A DNA stretch of 52,125 nt from Acidimicrobiales bacterium (GCA_029263195.1 JAJCXX010000068.1:104939-157063), one strand, 5' to 3'; counted from the stretch's first letter, positions 17,347-26,947 are shown. Translations and numbers: made by a program. The notes: generated from the letters alone by a model not told the origin.

Positions 17347-19481
17347 TCGTGGACGAGAACGCCCGACAGCTACGTCTGCGGATGCTCGCGTTCGTGGGAC
17401 TGACCCTCTTCGGGGCCATGTTCGCCCGGCTGTGGTATCTCCAAGCTCTCGAGAGTGAGTCGCTTCAGGCCGAAGCTGTCGCAAATGTTCTTCAGCCGGT
17501 GTTCGAGCAGGCGCGCAGAGGCCGGATCCTCGATCGAAGCGGACGGGTCATAGTCGACAACCAGGTCGTTCAGGTTGTCACCATCGACAAGAAGAAGCTC
17601 GACGAGACACTGACGCCGGATGATCAACAGGAAATGTTCGTGCGTCTGGCGGTGGCGATCAGCCGATCGGGTCGTCTCACGAAGGCATCATCGATCGATC
17701 GATCGGCCAACGATCCGCAGTACGGACCGTTCGATGACATACCCGTGGCCATTGGTGTCGACCCCGGGCTTCTCGTCTTCCTGGGGGAACGTCCCGACGA
17801 CTTCCCGGGCGTGAGTGTGGTGCAGCAAACCATTCGGAGCTACCCCTACGGCACGCTTGCCGCGCATCTGCTCGGCTACGTCGGTCCCGTGACCGAGACG
17901 GAATTGGAGGATGCCAACGCCCGAATCGATCCGGCTCTCGACGCCGCCAAGACGTATCAAGCCAATGATGAGATTGGAAAGACCGGTGTCGAGAGGGCGT
18001 TTGAGGATGCCCTTCGGGGGGTGCCGGGTGTCAGATGGCTCGAACTCGACGCCAATCGCAACATCGTGCGCGAGAGAACCAACCTGAGCTCGGTCGCAGT
18101 ACCCGGCGACGATGTGTGGCTCACCATCGACGTCGACCTCCAGGCCTTCACCGAGGATCAGTTGTCGGATGCTCTTCGGACCGCCCGTGACCAGAGGCCC
18201 GAAGATGGCGATCCGCCCTTCGTTGCCAACGCCGGCGCCATGGTGGCTCTAGACCCGAGAGACGGCGGGGTGCTGGCCATGGCCTCATACCCGACCTACG
18301 ACCCGGCGGAATTCGTCAGCGGAATCTCCCAGAAACTCTTCGACCAGCTGACCTCAGAGGACAACCAGGTCCCCGTTCTCAACCGAGCGATTCAGGGCGC
18401 CTACCCGCCGGGGTCGACGTTCAAGGCCATCACGGCCTATGCCGCGCTCACCCAGGGCATCGTTGGTGGTTCAAATGGCCTGATCGGAGTCAGAGGCAGG
18501 TACACCGACACCGGTTCCTACACCTATCCGTTCTGCCTCGAGGAGTCGAGCACCTGCAACTTCGGTAGCCCGTTCAGGGGAACCCGAGACGTTGATCTTC
18601 GTGATGCCATAACCGTTTCGAGCGATCCCTACTTCTACCGCCTGGCCGGGGAGGGATTCTGGCGGCTGGAGGAGGGCCCTGACGAGGGAATCCAGCTGGC
18701 CGCCAGAGAGCTCGGTCTCGGCGGCGACACCGGGGTCCAGCTTCCCTACGAGCGCGGCGGAGTTGTCCCCGATCGGAACTACTTCGACGCCCAGTTCGCG
18801 GCCGAGGTCGCGATCAGGGACGGCTCGCAGTGGTACGCGGGCGACACAATCAACCTCTCGATCGGTCAGGGCGGCATGCTGCTCACGCCGATCCAGTTGG
18901 CCAACGCCTACGCGACGATCGCCAACGGGGGCCGGCTCCATCAGCCCAACGTGGCGTCGAGGATCACCAACCCCGCCGGCGAAGTGCTTATGGAATTCGG
19001 CCCGCGCGTCCTGCGGGACCTGGCGATCTCCGACGAGGTACGCCAACCGATCCTCGACGGACTTCTGGGAGTGCCCCGACAGGGTGTTCCGGTCGGCACA
19101 GCCTGGAGAGCGTTCAGCGACCCCTCGGTCGGCGTGTCGTTCCCACTCCACAGCTGGCCCGTGGCCGCCAAGACCGGCACCGCCCAGACCACCGGGAAGG
19201 CCGACACTGCGTTGTTCGTGGCCTTCGGACCGAACGATCACCCCGACCTCGGAGTGGAGGCCGGTTTCGAGCCGGAGATCGTCATTGCCGCGGTGATGGA
19301 GGAGGCCGGATTCGGCGGCACTTCGGCCGCGCCGGCTGTGGCGCGCACCCTCAACGCCGTGGCCACCGGCACGCTGCCGAGAGCCAGAACAAATGACGAA
19401 CTCGACCGGTACTACGCCGGTCTCGTGGAGTCGATATCGGAGTCAGAGGACCAGGACGGCTCCGAGGAGACGGCGCCATGA
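17343..19481 (+). CDS. mrdA: Penicillin-binding protein 2 (transpeptidase of the elongasome)
   Basis: A 712-aa class B PBP. One N-terminal membrane helix (about 13-35) precedes a dimerisation domain with the RRGRILDRSGRVIVDN motif. The transpeptidase domain shows the STFK nucleophile motif at about residue 358, SSD in the second motif (TVSSDPYFYRL), and AAKTGTAQ (KTG) near residue 610. It cross-links sidewall peptidoglycan together with RodA, whose gene overlaps its stop by 4 nt. The start is either TTG 17343 or GTG 17349. Neither has a good SD, and a 6-codon mini-ORF (17326-17346) overlaps the TTG. Confidence 0.95.
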   Translation: MIVDENARQLRLRMLAFVGLTLFGAMFARLWYLQALESESLQAEAVANVLQPVFEQARRGRILDRSGRVIVDNQVVQVVTIDKKKLDETLTPDDQQEMFVRLAVAISRSGRLTKASSIDRSANDPQYGPFDDIPVAIGVDPGLLVFLGERPDDFPGVSVVQQTIRSYPYGTLAAHLLGYVGPVTETELEDANARIDPALDAAKTYQANDEIGKTGVERAFEDALRGVPGVRWLELDANRNIVRERTNLSSVAVPGDDVWLTIDVDLQAFTEDQLSDALRTARDQRPEDGDPPFVANAGAMVALDPRDGGVLAMASYPTYDPAEFVSGISQKLFDQLTSEDNQVPVLNRAIQGAYPPGSTFKAITAYAALTQGIVGGSNGLIGVRGRYTDTGSYTYPFCLEESSTCNFGSPFRGTRDVDLRDAITVSSDPYFYRLAGEGFWRLEEGPDEGIQLAARELGLGGDTGVQLPYERGGVVPDRNYFDAQFAAEVAIRDGSQWYAGDTINLSIGQGGMLLTPIQLANAYATIANGGRLHQPNVASRITNPAGEVLMEFGPRVLRDLAISDEVRQPILDGLLGVPRQGVPVGTAWRAFSDPSVGVSFPLHSWPVAAKTGTAQTTGKADTALFVAFGPNDHPDLGVEAGFEPEIVIAAVMEEAGFGGTSAAPAVARTLNAVATGTLPRARTNDELDRYYAGLVESISESEDQDGSEETAP

Positions 19482-20638
19482 TTTCAATCGCCAGACCCAC
19501 CTCGCGTGACCGAAACCCCTGGTGGTACGTAGTCGACCCCGCCTTGATCATCTCGACCGTGATCATCACCGCGGTCGGGGTGGTTCTCGTCTACTCGGCC
19601 ACTCGTGGACCGGCCAACGGGATCATCGCTCCCGATCGTTCTTTCCTCGAACGGCAGACGTTCTTCGCTTTCCTCGGCTCGGTATTGGCGATTGTCGCCG
19701 CCCTGATCGGTGTTCGCACTCTCAGGTCGCTGATCCCGCTCGCCTATGCCGGGCTGTTGGTCCTGCTGCTCGCCGTGTTGCAGTTCGGTGCCACCGTGTC
19801 CGGGGCCACCGCTTGGTTCCAGGTGGGCGGGTTCGCCTTCCAGCCTTCGGAGCCCGGAAAGATCGTGTTGATCCTGGTGCTGGCGAGAGTGTTGTCGACG
19901 GGCACGATTACGACGGCGCGACTCGCGGCGGGCCTCGGGGTCGCCCTGGTGCCGATTGTCTTGATACTGAAGCAGCCCGATCTAGGCACGGTTCTCGTCT
20001 ACCTGGCGATCGTTGCCGCGGTGATCGTGGCCAGCAACGTGCCGACACGGGCGATCTTCCTCTTGGCCATCGTTGCGCTCACGGCCGTGGTAGGAATTCT
20101 CCGCTCGCCGGTCCTGGCCAGCTATCAGGAAGCTCGATTGACGGTATTCCTGCTCAACGACGAGGCTCTCGCCAAGCTCGATCCGGACGTGGCGAACTTC
20201 GCCTACAACGCCAAGCAGTCGCAGGTGGCGATTGGTAACGGTGGATTGTTCGGACAGGGCTTGTTCCAGGGAACGCAGACCAGTTCGAATCTGGTTCCGG
20301 CCCAGCAGACCGACTTCATATTCTCGGTTGCGGGTGAAGAACTCGGGTTTCGCGGTGCCGCCGCGATTCTGCTGCTCTATCTCCTGATGGTGTTTCGAAT
20401 TTGGCGGGTGGCAGTCAGAGCCCCCGACCCGTTCGACCGTCTGGTGGCTGTCGGGGTTGTGGCCATGCTCATGTTCCAAATCTTCCAAAGTGTGGGAATG
20501 ACCACCGGCATCATGCCGGTCACCGGCATTCCGTTGCCGTTCGTGTCCTACGGCGGTTCATCCATGGTCACGTCCTTCGTGGCGATCGGGCTCGTGCTGG
20601 GCGTGCATCGGCGGCGATTCGACTACGTCGAACGGTAG
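19478..20638 (+). CDS. rodA: Rod-shape-determining glycosyltransferase RodA (SEDS family)
   Basis: A 386-aa polytopic protein with about ten membrane spans. SEDS signatures include ATAWFQVGGFAFQPSEPGK (about residues 107-125) and GIPLPFVSYGGSSMV near the C-terminus. SEDS proteins polymerise glycan strands from lipid II. It overlaps the PBP2 gene by 4 nt (ATGA), so the polymerase and its cognate transpeptidase are made as a pair. Standard family length. Confidence 0.95.
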   Translation: MISIARPTSRDRNPWWYVVDPALIISTVIITAVGVVLVYSATRGPANGIIAPDRSFLERQTFFAFLGSVLAIVAALIGVRTLRSLIPLAYAGLLVLLLAVLQFGATVSGATAWFQVGGFAFQPSEPGKIVLILVLARVLSTGTITTARLAAGLGVALVPIVLILKQPDLGTVLVYLAIVAAVIVASNVPTRAIFLLAIVALTAVVGILRSPVLASYQEARLTVFLLNDEALAKLDPDVANFAYNAKQSQVAIGNGGLFGQGLFQGTQTSSNLVPAQQTDFIFSVAGEELGFRGAAAILLLYLLMVFRIWRVAVRAPDPFDRLVAVGVVAMLMFQIFQSVGMTTGIMPVTGIPLPFVSYGGSSMVTSFVAIGLVLGVHRRRFDYVER

Positions 20639-20681
20639 CAACGGCGCCTGCGGCGTTCGCCGGTCCGTCAATGTCCAGCGA

Positions 20682-20687
20682 TATCCT
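20682..20687 (+). promoter_or_regulatory. -10 box TATCCT of the radical SAM gene, leaderless type
   Basis: TATCCT ends 6 nt before the ATG at 20694. No SD lies between them. Confidence 0.5.
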
Positions 20688-20693
20688 CCTCGC

Positions 20694-22655
20694 ATGACAT
20701 CCGTCTGGCCGCGCCTCGAGCACCTTCTGCCCCAAGTGCAGAAGCCCGCGCGATACATCGGCTGCGAAGACGGCGCTCAGGCCCCTGACCACGGGCCCGG
20801 CCCCGTGAGTTGGTTGCTGACCTACCCCGACACCTACGAGGTCGGATTGCCCAACCAGGGGCTTCAGATCCTCTATGAGATTCTCAACGAACGCCCCGAT
20901 GCAGCCGCCGAGAGGTCCTACGCCCCATGGAGCGACCTCGAGGCCCTGATGAGGCGTGACCGGGTGCCGCTGTTCTCGGTCGACAATCATCTGGCCGCTA
21001 CCGATTTTGACGTGATCGCTTTCAATCTGAGCGCCGAGCTCGTCTACACCAACGTTCTCAACTGCATCGATCTGTCGGGTATTGCCGTGAGGTCGCTCGA
21101 CCGCAAGGATTCCGACCCACTCGTGGCTATCGGAGGGCACTGCGCCTACAACCCCGAACCACTCGCCGACTTCGTCGACTTCGTCGTGTTGGGCGATGGC
21201 GAAGAGGTGGTCGGTGAGATCACGACGGTATTGGCCGAGTGGAAGCGAGGCGGGAGGGGGCCCGGCACCCGAGAAGGCGTACTCCGGACTCTCGCCGGCA
21301 TCTCCGGTGTCTATGTGCCGTCGATGTATGAAGTGAGCTACGACGGTCCGCGAATCGCCGAGGTCGCCCCGAGGTTCGCCGACGTTCCCGAACAGGTCGA
21401 GAAGCGAACTGTCGCCGACCTCGCCGACTGGCCGTACCCCAAATCTCAGCTCGTGCCCCTCACCGAAGTGGTCCACGATCGTCTCAACGTGGAGGTCTTT
21501 CGGGGCTGCACCCGGGGCTGCCGTTTCTGCCAGGCCGGAATGATCACCAGGCCCGTGCGTGAGCGTCCCGCCGAGCAGGTCAGGTCGATGATCACCAACG
21601 GCCTGAAGCGCACCGGCTACGACGAGGTTGCTCTCACCTCGCTGTCGACCGCCGATTTCAGTGGCATCCAGCAGGTGATAGCCGACACGGTCTCCGAGCC
21701 AGGATGCGATCAGGTGTCGGTGGCGCTGCCGAGTCTGCGGGTGGATGCCTTCACCGTTGGCATCGCCGCTCAGATTCAGAGGGCCCGTCGCACCGGCCTC
21801 ACCTTCGCCCCGGAGGCCGGTTCGTGGCGGATGCGTCAGGTGATCAACAAGATGATCTCCGAGGACGACCTGTTCGGGGCGGTCGAGTCCGCCTACTCCC
21901 AGGGATGGCGACGGATGAAGCTGTACTTCCTCACCGGCCTGCCCACCGAAACCGACCCCGACACAGCGGGCATCGCCGAACTCGCGACGAAGTGCGCGGA
22001 GCTCGGTCGTGCCCACCATGGGGGGGCGGCTTCGGTCACGGTCTCGGTCGGGGGGTTCGTTCCGAAATCCAACACCCCATTCCAATGGTTCGGTCAGAAC
22101 ACGAGCGCCGAGCTCAACCGCAAGATCGGGCTGATTCGCGACGCCACTCGCCGGAATCGGGCGGTGAAGCTGAAGTGGCACGATCCGCGAGCCACGCTCA
22201 TCGAGGGGATCGCCAGTCGCGGCGATCGTCGAATCGGCGCCGTCATCGAATACGTCTGGCGTCGCGGTGGGGTGTTCCAGGAATGGTCCGAACACTTCAA
22301 CCATGACCTTTGGCTCGAGGCCATGGTGGCGTGCGGCCTTGATGTCGACTGGTATGTCCACCGACATCGCGAAGAAGACGAGATTCTGCCGTGGGATCAT
22401 TTGTCGGCCGGACTGCACAAGGACTTCCTTTGGCAGGACTGGCGCGACGCCCTCGACGAGGTCGGACTCGAAGATTGTCGCTGGACTCCCTGCTACGACT
22501 GCGGGGCCTGCACTGGCTACGGAGTCGAGCACGTCGTGGCTTCGGCCACACCGCCGGCCGGCGGCAGTCAGGGAACCGGCGTCGCCCAATCACCGACGAC
22601 CGGCACGGCCGTGAGCGTCGAGCCCAGACTCGTTGCCGGGGTGGCTCCGTCATGA
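20694..22655 (+). CDS. B12-binding-domain radical SAM protein, TIGR03960-type
   Basis: A 653-aa protein. The N-terminal part (about 1-190) looks like the cobalamin-binding-like Rossmann domain (GHCAYNPEPLADFVDFVVLG). The radical SAM core follows, with the FeS-ligating CTRGCRFC motif (Cys272, Cys276, Cys279) and FAPEAGSWRMRQVINK. The C-terminal part carries an extra Cys cluster (CRWTPCYDCGACTG, about residues 598-611) that may hold another cluster or a metal. It overlaps the next gene by 4 nt. This pair beside rne and rplU is a conserved arrangement; the reaction is not established as far as I know. Confidence 0.88.
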   Translation: MTSVWPRLEHLLPQVQKPARYIGCEDGAQAPDHGPGPVSWLLTYPDTYEVGLPNQGLQILYEILNERPDAAAERSYAPWSDLEALMRRDRVPLFSVDNHLAATDFDVIAFNLSAELVYTNVLNCIDLSGIAVRSLDRKDSDPLVAIGGHCAYNPEPLADFVDFVVLGDGEEVVGEITTVLAEWKRGGRGPGTREGVLRTLAGISGVYVPSMYEVSYDGPRIAEVAPRFADVPEQVEKRTVADLADWPYPKSQLVPLTEVVHDRLNVEVFRGCTRGCRFCQAGMITRPVRERPAEQVRSMITNGLKRTGYDEVALTSLSTADFSGIQQVIADTVSEPGCDQVSVALPSLRVDAFTVGIAAQIQRARRTGLTFAPEAGSWRMRQVINKMISEDDLFGAVESAYSQGWRRMKLYFLTGLPTETDPDTAGIAELATKCAELGRAHHGGAASVTVSVGGFVPKSNTPFQWFGQNTSAELNRKIGLIRDATRRNRAVKLKWHDPRATLIEGIASRGDRRIGAVIEYVWRRGGVFQEWSEHFNHDLWLEAMVACGLDVDWYVHRHREEDEILPWDHLSAGLHKDFLWQDWRDALDEVGLEDCRWTPCYDCGACTGYGVEHVVASATPPAGGSQGTGVAQSPTTGTAVSVEPRLVAGVAPS

Positions 22656-23395
22656 GGCTGCGAGTTGAATTCACCAAATTCGGAAAGATCCGGTTCACAT
22701 CACACCGCGACGTAGCGCGAATGTGGGAACGTGCTATCCGACGAGCGGAGCTACCGATTTCATACAGCGAAGGTTTCAACCCACGACCCAAGATGTCGTT
22801 CGGACTGGCTCTCTCCACCTGCCACCAGTCCGATGCCGAGTACATCGACCTCGAGATCGATCCTCAGCAGGCCTCAACTGTTGCCCCAGACTCGGTTGCC
22901 GACCTTCTCACCCAACATCTTCCCGACGGACTCGAAGCAGTCCGAGTGGTCGAAATCGATCGAAAGACACCCTCGCTTCAACAAGCGGTCACGAGCTGCA
23001 CATGGCAGATCGACGTGATCGACACCGACGAAGAGACGGCGGCCGCGGCTGTAGCCCGTGCCCTGGCTGCCGAAGAGCTCATCATGAGACGTCAGCGGAA
23101 AGGGAAGGATGTCGTCGACGACCTCCGCCCCCAGCTGATCAACCTCGAAATCATCGGGCCAATCATCACTGGACCAGACATCTCTGGGCCAAATGAGGAA
23201 GGCGTCCGCATGGTCGCCGAACTCGGCACAAAGCCGAGATCGGTCCGACCCAGCGAACTTCTCGCCGCCCTCGAACCGCCACTCACGGAGTGGAGAGTCA
23301 CCCGACTCAATCAATGGATCACTGACGACGACGGATCGCGCCGCGAACCAATTCCGCGGCAGCTGTCGTCGTCCGCACCCCTGGGAGCGACATGA
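22652..23395 (+). CDS. Radical-SAM-linked protein, TIGR03936/DUF2344 family
   Basis: A 247-aa protein starting at the ATG that overlaps the radical SAM stop (ATGA, 22652-22655). Its opening MRLRVEFTKFGKIRFTSHRD, then YSEGFNPRPKMSFGLALS, is the family signature. The C-terminal half is variable. In many bacteria this domain is fused to or encoded right after the TIGR03960 radical SAM enzyme, so it is probably its substrate-binding or partner subunit. The frame remains open 87 codons upstream inside the other gene; that extension is a shadow. Confidence 0.88.
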   Translation: MRLRVEFTKFGKIRFTSHRDVARMWERAIRRAELPISYSEGFNPRPKMSFGLALSTCHQSDAEYIDLEIDPQQASTVAPDSVADLLTQHLPDGLEAVRVVEIDRKTPSLQQAVTSCTWQIDVIDTDEETAAAAVARALAAEELIMRRQRKGKDVVDDLRPQLINLEIIGPIITGPDISGPNEEGVRMVAELGTKPRSVRPSELLAALEPPLTEWRVTRLNQWITDDDGSRREPIPRQLSSSAPLGAT

Positions 23396-23434
23396 ACGTC
23401 GACCCGGGGTTGCCCGAACGTAAGGAACACCGAC

Positions 23435-25126
23435 ATGGCCGACAATCAGGCCGAAGATAACCAGGCCGCATCCGGCGACAGCCCCCGAAAAGGACAGTCG
23501 CCAGCCTCTGAGAGGGCGACCCAAAACCAAGCACCCAAAATCGGAGATTCCAGACCGGCGCCTGCTCCGCCTGGCGGCTCCGAGCCCGACGGCGGATCCG
23601 AGCAGCCCAAGAAGCGTCGTCGCCGTCGTGGTGGTCGAGGCCGAGGAGGCCAGAGTGGCCAAGGCGGCCAGAACAAGGGCCAGCAGAACAGGGGCCAGCA
23701 GACCCCCAACGGCCAGCAGAAGAACCAAGGCTCGAGGCGTGGTGGCTCCAGGAAGGCACCGAGGCCGATCGAGTCGGGCACCACGGGTGGTGCGGTGGAA
23801 CTCGATGAAGAGACCCTGAAGGCTCGCCGCGGTCGAACGCGCGATGGCAAGGCCATCGGTCGCTACTTGATGGGGGTCTCGGTCGGGAAGTTGGCCACTC
23901 AGATAGCGGTGCTCGAGGGTCGCAAGCTCGTCGAGCACTACGTGTCGTTGCCATCCGACGACGTGAGCCAGATCCACGGCAACATCTATCTCGGTCGGGT
24001 CCAGAACGTCCTGCCGGGCATGGAGGCGGCCTTCGTCGACATCTCCACTCCGAAAAACGCAGTCCTCTACCGAGGCGATGTCCACTACGACCCCGACGAT
24101 GTCGAGGGGGGCCGGAAAGAGCAGCCCCGCATCGAGCAGATCCTTCGGGCCAAGCAGTCGATTCTCTGTCAGGTCACGAAGAACCCGATTGCTCACAAAG
24201 GCGCTCGGCTGACCCAAGAGGTCTCTCTTCCCGGCCGATTCGTGGTGCTCGTGCCCAACAGCACCACCTACGGGATATCGAAGCGACTGCCCGACAAGGA
24301 GCGCCGTCGGCTTCGCCAGATCCTCGACCGTGCCAAGCCAGCGAAACATGGCGTGATCGTTCGTACGGCGGCCGAGAATGTGACGGCAGAAGAGATCGAG
24401 CGGGACGTCGCACGTCTCGTTTCGGACTGGGACGAAATCGCGGCGTTGGCAAAACGCACCAAGGCCCCGGCATTGCTCTACCGCGAGCCCGAGGCGGCCG
24501 TGAGAGTGATCCGCGAGGAGTTCAACAAGGACTATCGCGGCGTGGTAATCGACGACCGGGAGCTCTACGAGGAGATCAACGACTACGTCGGGAGCATCAC
24601 CCCCGCGTTGGCCGATCGGGTCGAGTTCTTCGACACCGATGCCGAGTCCCTTCCGCTGTTCCAGCGTCACCACATCGAAGAGCAGCTACGCAAAGCCCTC
24701 GACAGGAAGGTGTGGCTCCCGTCAGGAGGCTCACTGATCATCGAATCCACCGAAGCCCTCACCGTGATCGATGTCAACACCGGCAAGAACGTCGGCAAGT
24801 CGAGCCTCGAGGAAACGGTCTTTCGCAACAATCTCGAGGCGGCCGAGGAGGTGGCCCACCAACTGCGATTGCGCGACATCGGCGGGATCATCGTGATCGA
24901 CTTCGTCGACATGGAAGTCGCCAAGAACCGCGATCAGGTAATGAAGACATTCCGTACCGCGCTGGCGCGAGACAAGACGCGAACTCAGGTCTTCGACATC
25001 TCGGAGCTGGGCCTCGTACAGATGACGCGAAAGCGCATCGGCCAGGGTCTCCTGGAGACGGTTTCCGACGTGTGTCCGACCTGTTCGGGTACCGGTCATG
25101 TCATCATCGACGAGCTTCTGGGCTGA
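23435..25126 (+). CDS. Ribonuclease E/G
   Basis: A 563-aa endoribonuclease. The first 130 residues are a low-complexity, basic and Gly/Gln-rich region (KKRRRRRGGRGRGGQ, repeated QNKGQQNRGQQ). It probably binds RNA or organises partners. An S1 domain follows (about 175-245; GNIYLGRVQNVLPGMEAAFVDI). The catalytic DNase-I-like part has VIDVNTGK (about 444) and DFVDM (about 488) supplying the metal-binding Asp residues. The C-terminal CPTCSGTG is the zinc-link. It carries out mRNA decay and rRNA processing. The start ATG has AAGGA 8 nt upstream. The gene lies directly before rplU-rpmA, as in many actinobacteria. Confidence 0.95.
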   Translation: MADNQAEDNQAASGDSPRKGQSPASERATQNQAPKIGDSRPAPAPPGGSEPDGGSEQPKKRRRRRGGRGRGGQSGQGGQNKGQQNRGQQTPNGQQKNQGSRRGGSRKAPRPIESGTTGGAVELDEETLKARRGRTRDGKAIGRYLMGVSVGKLATQIAVLEGRKLVEHYVSLPSDDVSQIHGNIYLGRVQNVLPGMEAAFVDISTPKNAVLYRGDVHYDPDDVEGGRKEQPRIEQILRAKQSILCQVTKNPIAHKGARLTQEVSLPGRFVVLVPNSTTYGISKRLPDKERRRLRQILDRAKPAKHGVIVRTAAENVTAEEIERDVARLVSDWDEIAALAKRTKAPALLYREPEAAVRVIREEFNKDYRGVVIDDRELYEEINDYVGSITPALADRVEFFDTDAESLPLFQRHHIEEQLRKALDRKVWLPSGGSLIIESTEALTVIDVNTGKNVGKSSLEETVFRNNLEAAEEVAHQLRLRDIGGIIVIDFVDMEVAKNRDQVMKTFRTALARDKTRTQVFDISELGLVQMTRKRIGQGLLETVSDVCPTCSGTGHVIIDELLG

Positions 25127-25171
25127 CGTTCGGTGTGCCTCATGGCCGGTGGTTCCGGCGACCTCAGCCGG

Positions 25172-25177
25172 TAGCCT
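25172..25177 (+). promoter_or_regulatory. -10 box TAGCCT of rplU-rpmA, near-leaderless type
   Basis: TAGCCT ends 9 nt before the ATG at 25187. Any leader would be 0-3 nt, and no SD is present. Confidence 0.45.
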
Positions 25178-25186
25178 CTGACACCT

Positions 25187-25495
25187 ATGTACGCAGTAGT
25201 GAAGACCGGCGGTAAGCAATACCGCGTGGAACAAGGCCAGACTCTCGAGGTCGATCGCTTGGGCGACCCCGGAACCGAAGTTTCGTTGCGCCCAGTGCTC
25301 GTCGTCGATGGCGACACGGTCCTGGCCGCCCCCGATCAGCTGTCGTCCGCTTCGGTCACCGCTCGAATCGTCGAGGAGGTCCGCGGACCCAAAATCAACG
25401 GCTTCCTCTACAAGAACAAGAGCAACAACCGCAAGCGATGGGGCCACCGGCAGACGCTGGCTCGCATCGAGATCACCGATATCACGAAGGGCTGA
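25187..25495 (+). CDS. rplU: 50S ribosomal protein L21
   Basis: A 102-aa protein of normal L21 length. It begins MYAVVKTGGKQYRVEQGQTL and contains KINGFLYKNKSNNRKRWGHR, the rRNA-binding signature region. It precedes rpmA by 6 nt, the universal L21-L27 pair. Confidence 0.97.
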   Translation: MYAVVKTGGKQYRVEQGQTLEVDRLGDPGTEVSLRPVLVVDGDTVLAAPDQLSSASVTARIVEEVRGPKINGFLYKNKSNNRKRWGHRQTLARIEITDITKG

Positions 25496-25501
25496 TCAGC
25501 T

Positions 25502-25753
25502 ATGTCGAAGACCAAAGGTGGCGGGTCAACTCGCAACGGTCGCGATTCCAACGCCCAGCGCCTCGGTGTGAAGGTGTTCGACGGCGGTCAGGTTCTCGCC
25601 GGCTCCATCATCGTGCGCCAGCGCGGCACCAGGATTCATCCCGGTAACAACGTCATGAGAGGCGGCGACGACACCCTGTTCGCCACCTCCGACGGAACCG
25701 TGAAGTTCGGCAACCGTCGCGGCCGCAAGCTGGTCGACGTTCTGCCTCTGTGA
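25502..25753 (+). CDS. rpmA: 50S ribosomal protein L27
   Basis: An 83-aa protein matching L27: [20 protein letters not shown] at the N-terminus and [20 protein letters not shown] in the middle. The N-terminus begins [10 protein letters not shown], so there is no Firmicutes-type cleavable extension. The N-terminal arm reaches the peptidyl-transferase centre. It ends the rplU operon. Confidence 0.97.
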   Translation: MSKTKGGGSTRNGRDSNAQRLGVKVFDGGQVLAGSIIVRQRGTRIHPGNNVMRGGDDTLFATSDGTVKFGNRRGRKLVDVLPL

Positions 25754-25757
25754 GCGG

Positions 25758-25777
25758 ATCCGCCTTCGCGGCGGGAT
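25758..25777. terminator. Short GC stem-loop between convergent rpmA and dgt
   Basis: ATCCGCC pairs with GGCGG(G)AT around a TTCGC loop right after the rpmA stop, with one bulged G. No T-run follows. It may act as an end-stabilising hairpin or weak terminator. Confidence 0.35.
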
Positions 25778-25809
25778 TCACCCAGATATCAACGCTCAGA
25801 AATCAACAC

Positions 25810-26940
25810 TCAGACATCAACGCCGCGGGGCAACACCGACCGGTCCATCCCGAGCCATTCTTTGGCGAAGGTGAACGCGTATCGGTCGGTCATGCCGGCC
25901 ACCCATGCAACGGCGGCACGGGCCACTGCCTGCTCTCGGTCGATCTGCTGATCGAAGAGTCGCACCGGAAGACGCTCGGGATTCTCGGTCAGGTAGTCGA
26001 CCAACCCTCGAAGCACTTCGACGACCATCTGAGCCTGTTGCTGGGATTCGGGTCGCAGATAGATGCGCTCGTAGTTGAACCCGCGGAAGGCCGCCAGCGC
26101 CTCAGCGGTGACTGCATTCATTCCCACCAATCCGGTCTCGTTGGTAGCGTCGATCATCGACCCGATGAAGGCCGCCAGCTGGGTTCGCCTCGAGGAGCCG
26201 CACGACTCCCGCACCGATTCGGGTAATTCGTCGGTTCTGACCACCCCGGCGTTGACGGCATCCTCGAAGTCGTGGCACACGTAGGCGATTCGGTCGGCCC
26301 AGCTCACAACCTCGCCCTCGGGTGTGGATGGTGCCGGCCGCGACCAGGAGTGATTGCGAATTCCGTCGAGGGTCTCGACACAGAGGTTCAGCGGTACCAG
26401 CGTGATGTCGGCGCCCCAGACGGCGTGGTCGAAGCCTTCGTCCAAGAAGGGGGCGAGAGCGTCCTCGCTCGAGTGTCCACCCGGGCCGTGCCCGCAGTCG
26501 TGGCCGAGGGCAATGGCTTCGGTGAGAGGGACATTGAGACCGAGCGCCCGGCTGATGCTTCGGGCTACCTGAGCGACTTCGAGAGCGTGAGTCAGGCGGG
26601 TTCGCTGGTGGTCGTCGGGAAAGACGAAGACCTGAGTCTTTCCGGCCAGACGCCGAAACGCCGTGGCATGGAGAATACGGTCGCGGTCGCGTTCGAAGCT
26701 CGTTCGAGTGCTGTCGGGGGCCTCTTCGATGGCTCGATTGCCTGCTCCCGAACTCAGGGTGGCGCCCGATCGCAGCATCTCGGCGTCGAGCTCCTCTCGG
26801 CGCTCCCGGCTCAAGCCGGGTCCCGGGCCCACGATCGCTGAAGAATCGGCGTGAGCCGTCTCCACACCGCCGGTGCGGTGACCTTTCATGGTTGATCCCC
26901 AGGCCCGTTGCTGGGCGGTGAGGTTCTCGTCGAGGCTCAT
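25810..26940 (-). CDS. dgt: Deoxyguanosinetriphosphate triphosphohydrolase-like protein (HD domain)
   Basis: A 376-aa HD-domain hydrolase that cleaves dNTPs to deoxynucleoside and triphosphate. Metal ligands are visible as His118 in RLTHALEV, His147-Asp148 in LGHDCGHG, and a later Asp in SWADRIAY. The leading RILHATAFRRLAGKTQVF is also diagnostic. The ATG start has a TAGGAT box 7 nt upstream and no SD. It lies on the opposite strand to the surrounding genes, between rpmA and the Tad-like operon. Confidence 0.93.
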   Translation of the reverse strand: MSLDENLTAQQRAWGSTMKGHRTGGVETAHADSSAIVGPGPGLSRERREELDAEMLRSGATLSSGAGNRAIEEAPDSTRTSFERDRDRILHATAFRRLAGKTQVFVFPDDHQRTRLTHALEVAQVARSISRALGLNVPLTEAIALGHDCGHGPGGHSSEDALAPFLDEGFDHAVWGADITLVPLNLCVETLDGIRNHSWSRPAPSTPEGEVVSWADRIAYVCHDFEDAVNAGVVRTDELPESVRESCGSSRRTQLAAFIGSMIDATNETGLVGMNAVTAEALAAFRGFNYERIYLRPESQQQAQMVVEVLRGLVDYLTENPERLPVRLFDQQIDREQAVARAAVAWVAGMTDRYAFTFAKEWLGMDRSVLPRGVDV

Positions 26941-26947
26941 GACAGTG

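Noticed and set aside
17690..17705. ATCGATCGATCGATCG run in mrdA considered as a methylation or origin element
   Set aside because: It is a short coding repeat inside the PBP2 gene; GATC clusters at this density are not enough for an origin.
20568..22589. Long minus-strand frame (673 codons) opposite the radical SAM gene
   Set aside because: It is a GC-rich antisense shadow. The plus-strand frame carries the CxxxCxxC motif and family signatures.
23392..23460. Short 22-codon ORF starting at the DUF2344 stop and overlapping rne
   Set aside because: It overlaps the true rne start, and rne has its own AAGGA. There is no sign of selection in the short frame.
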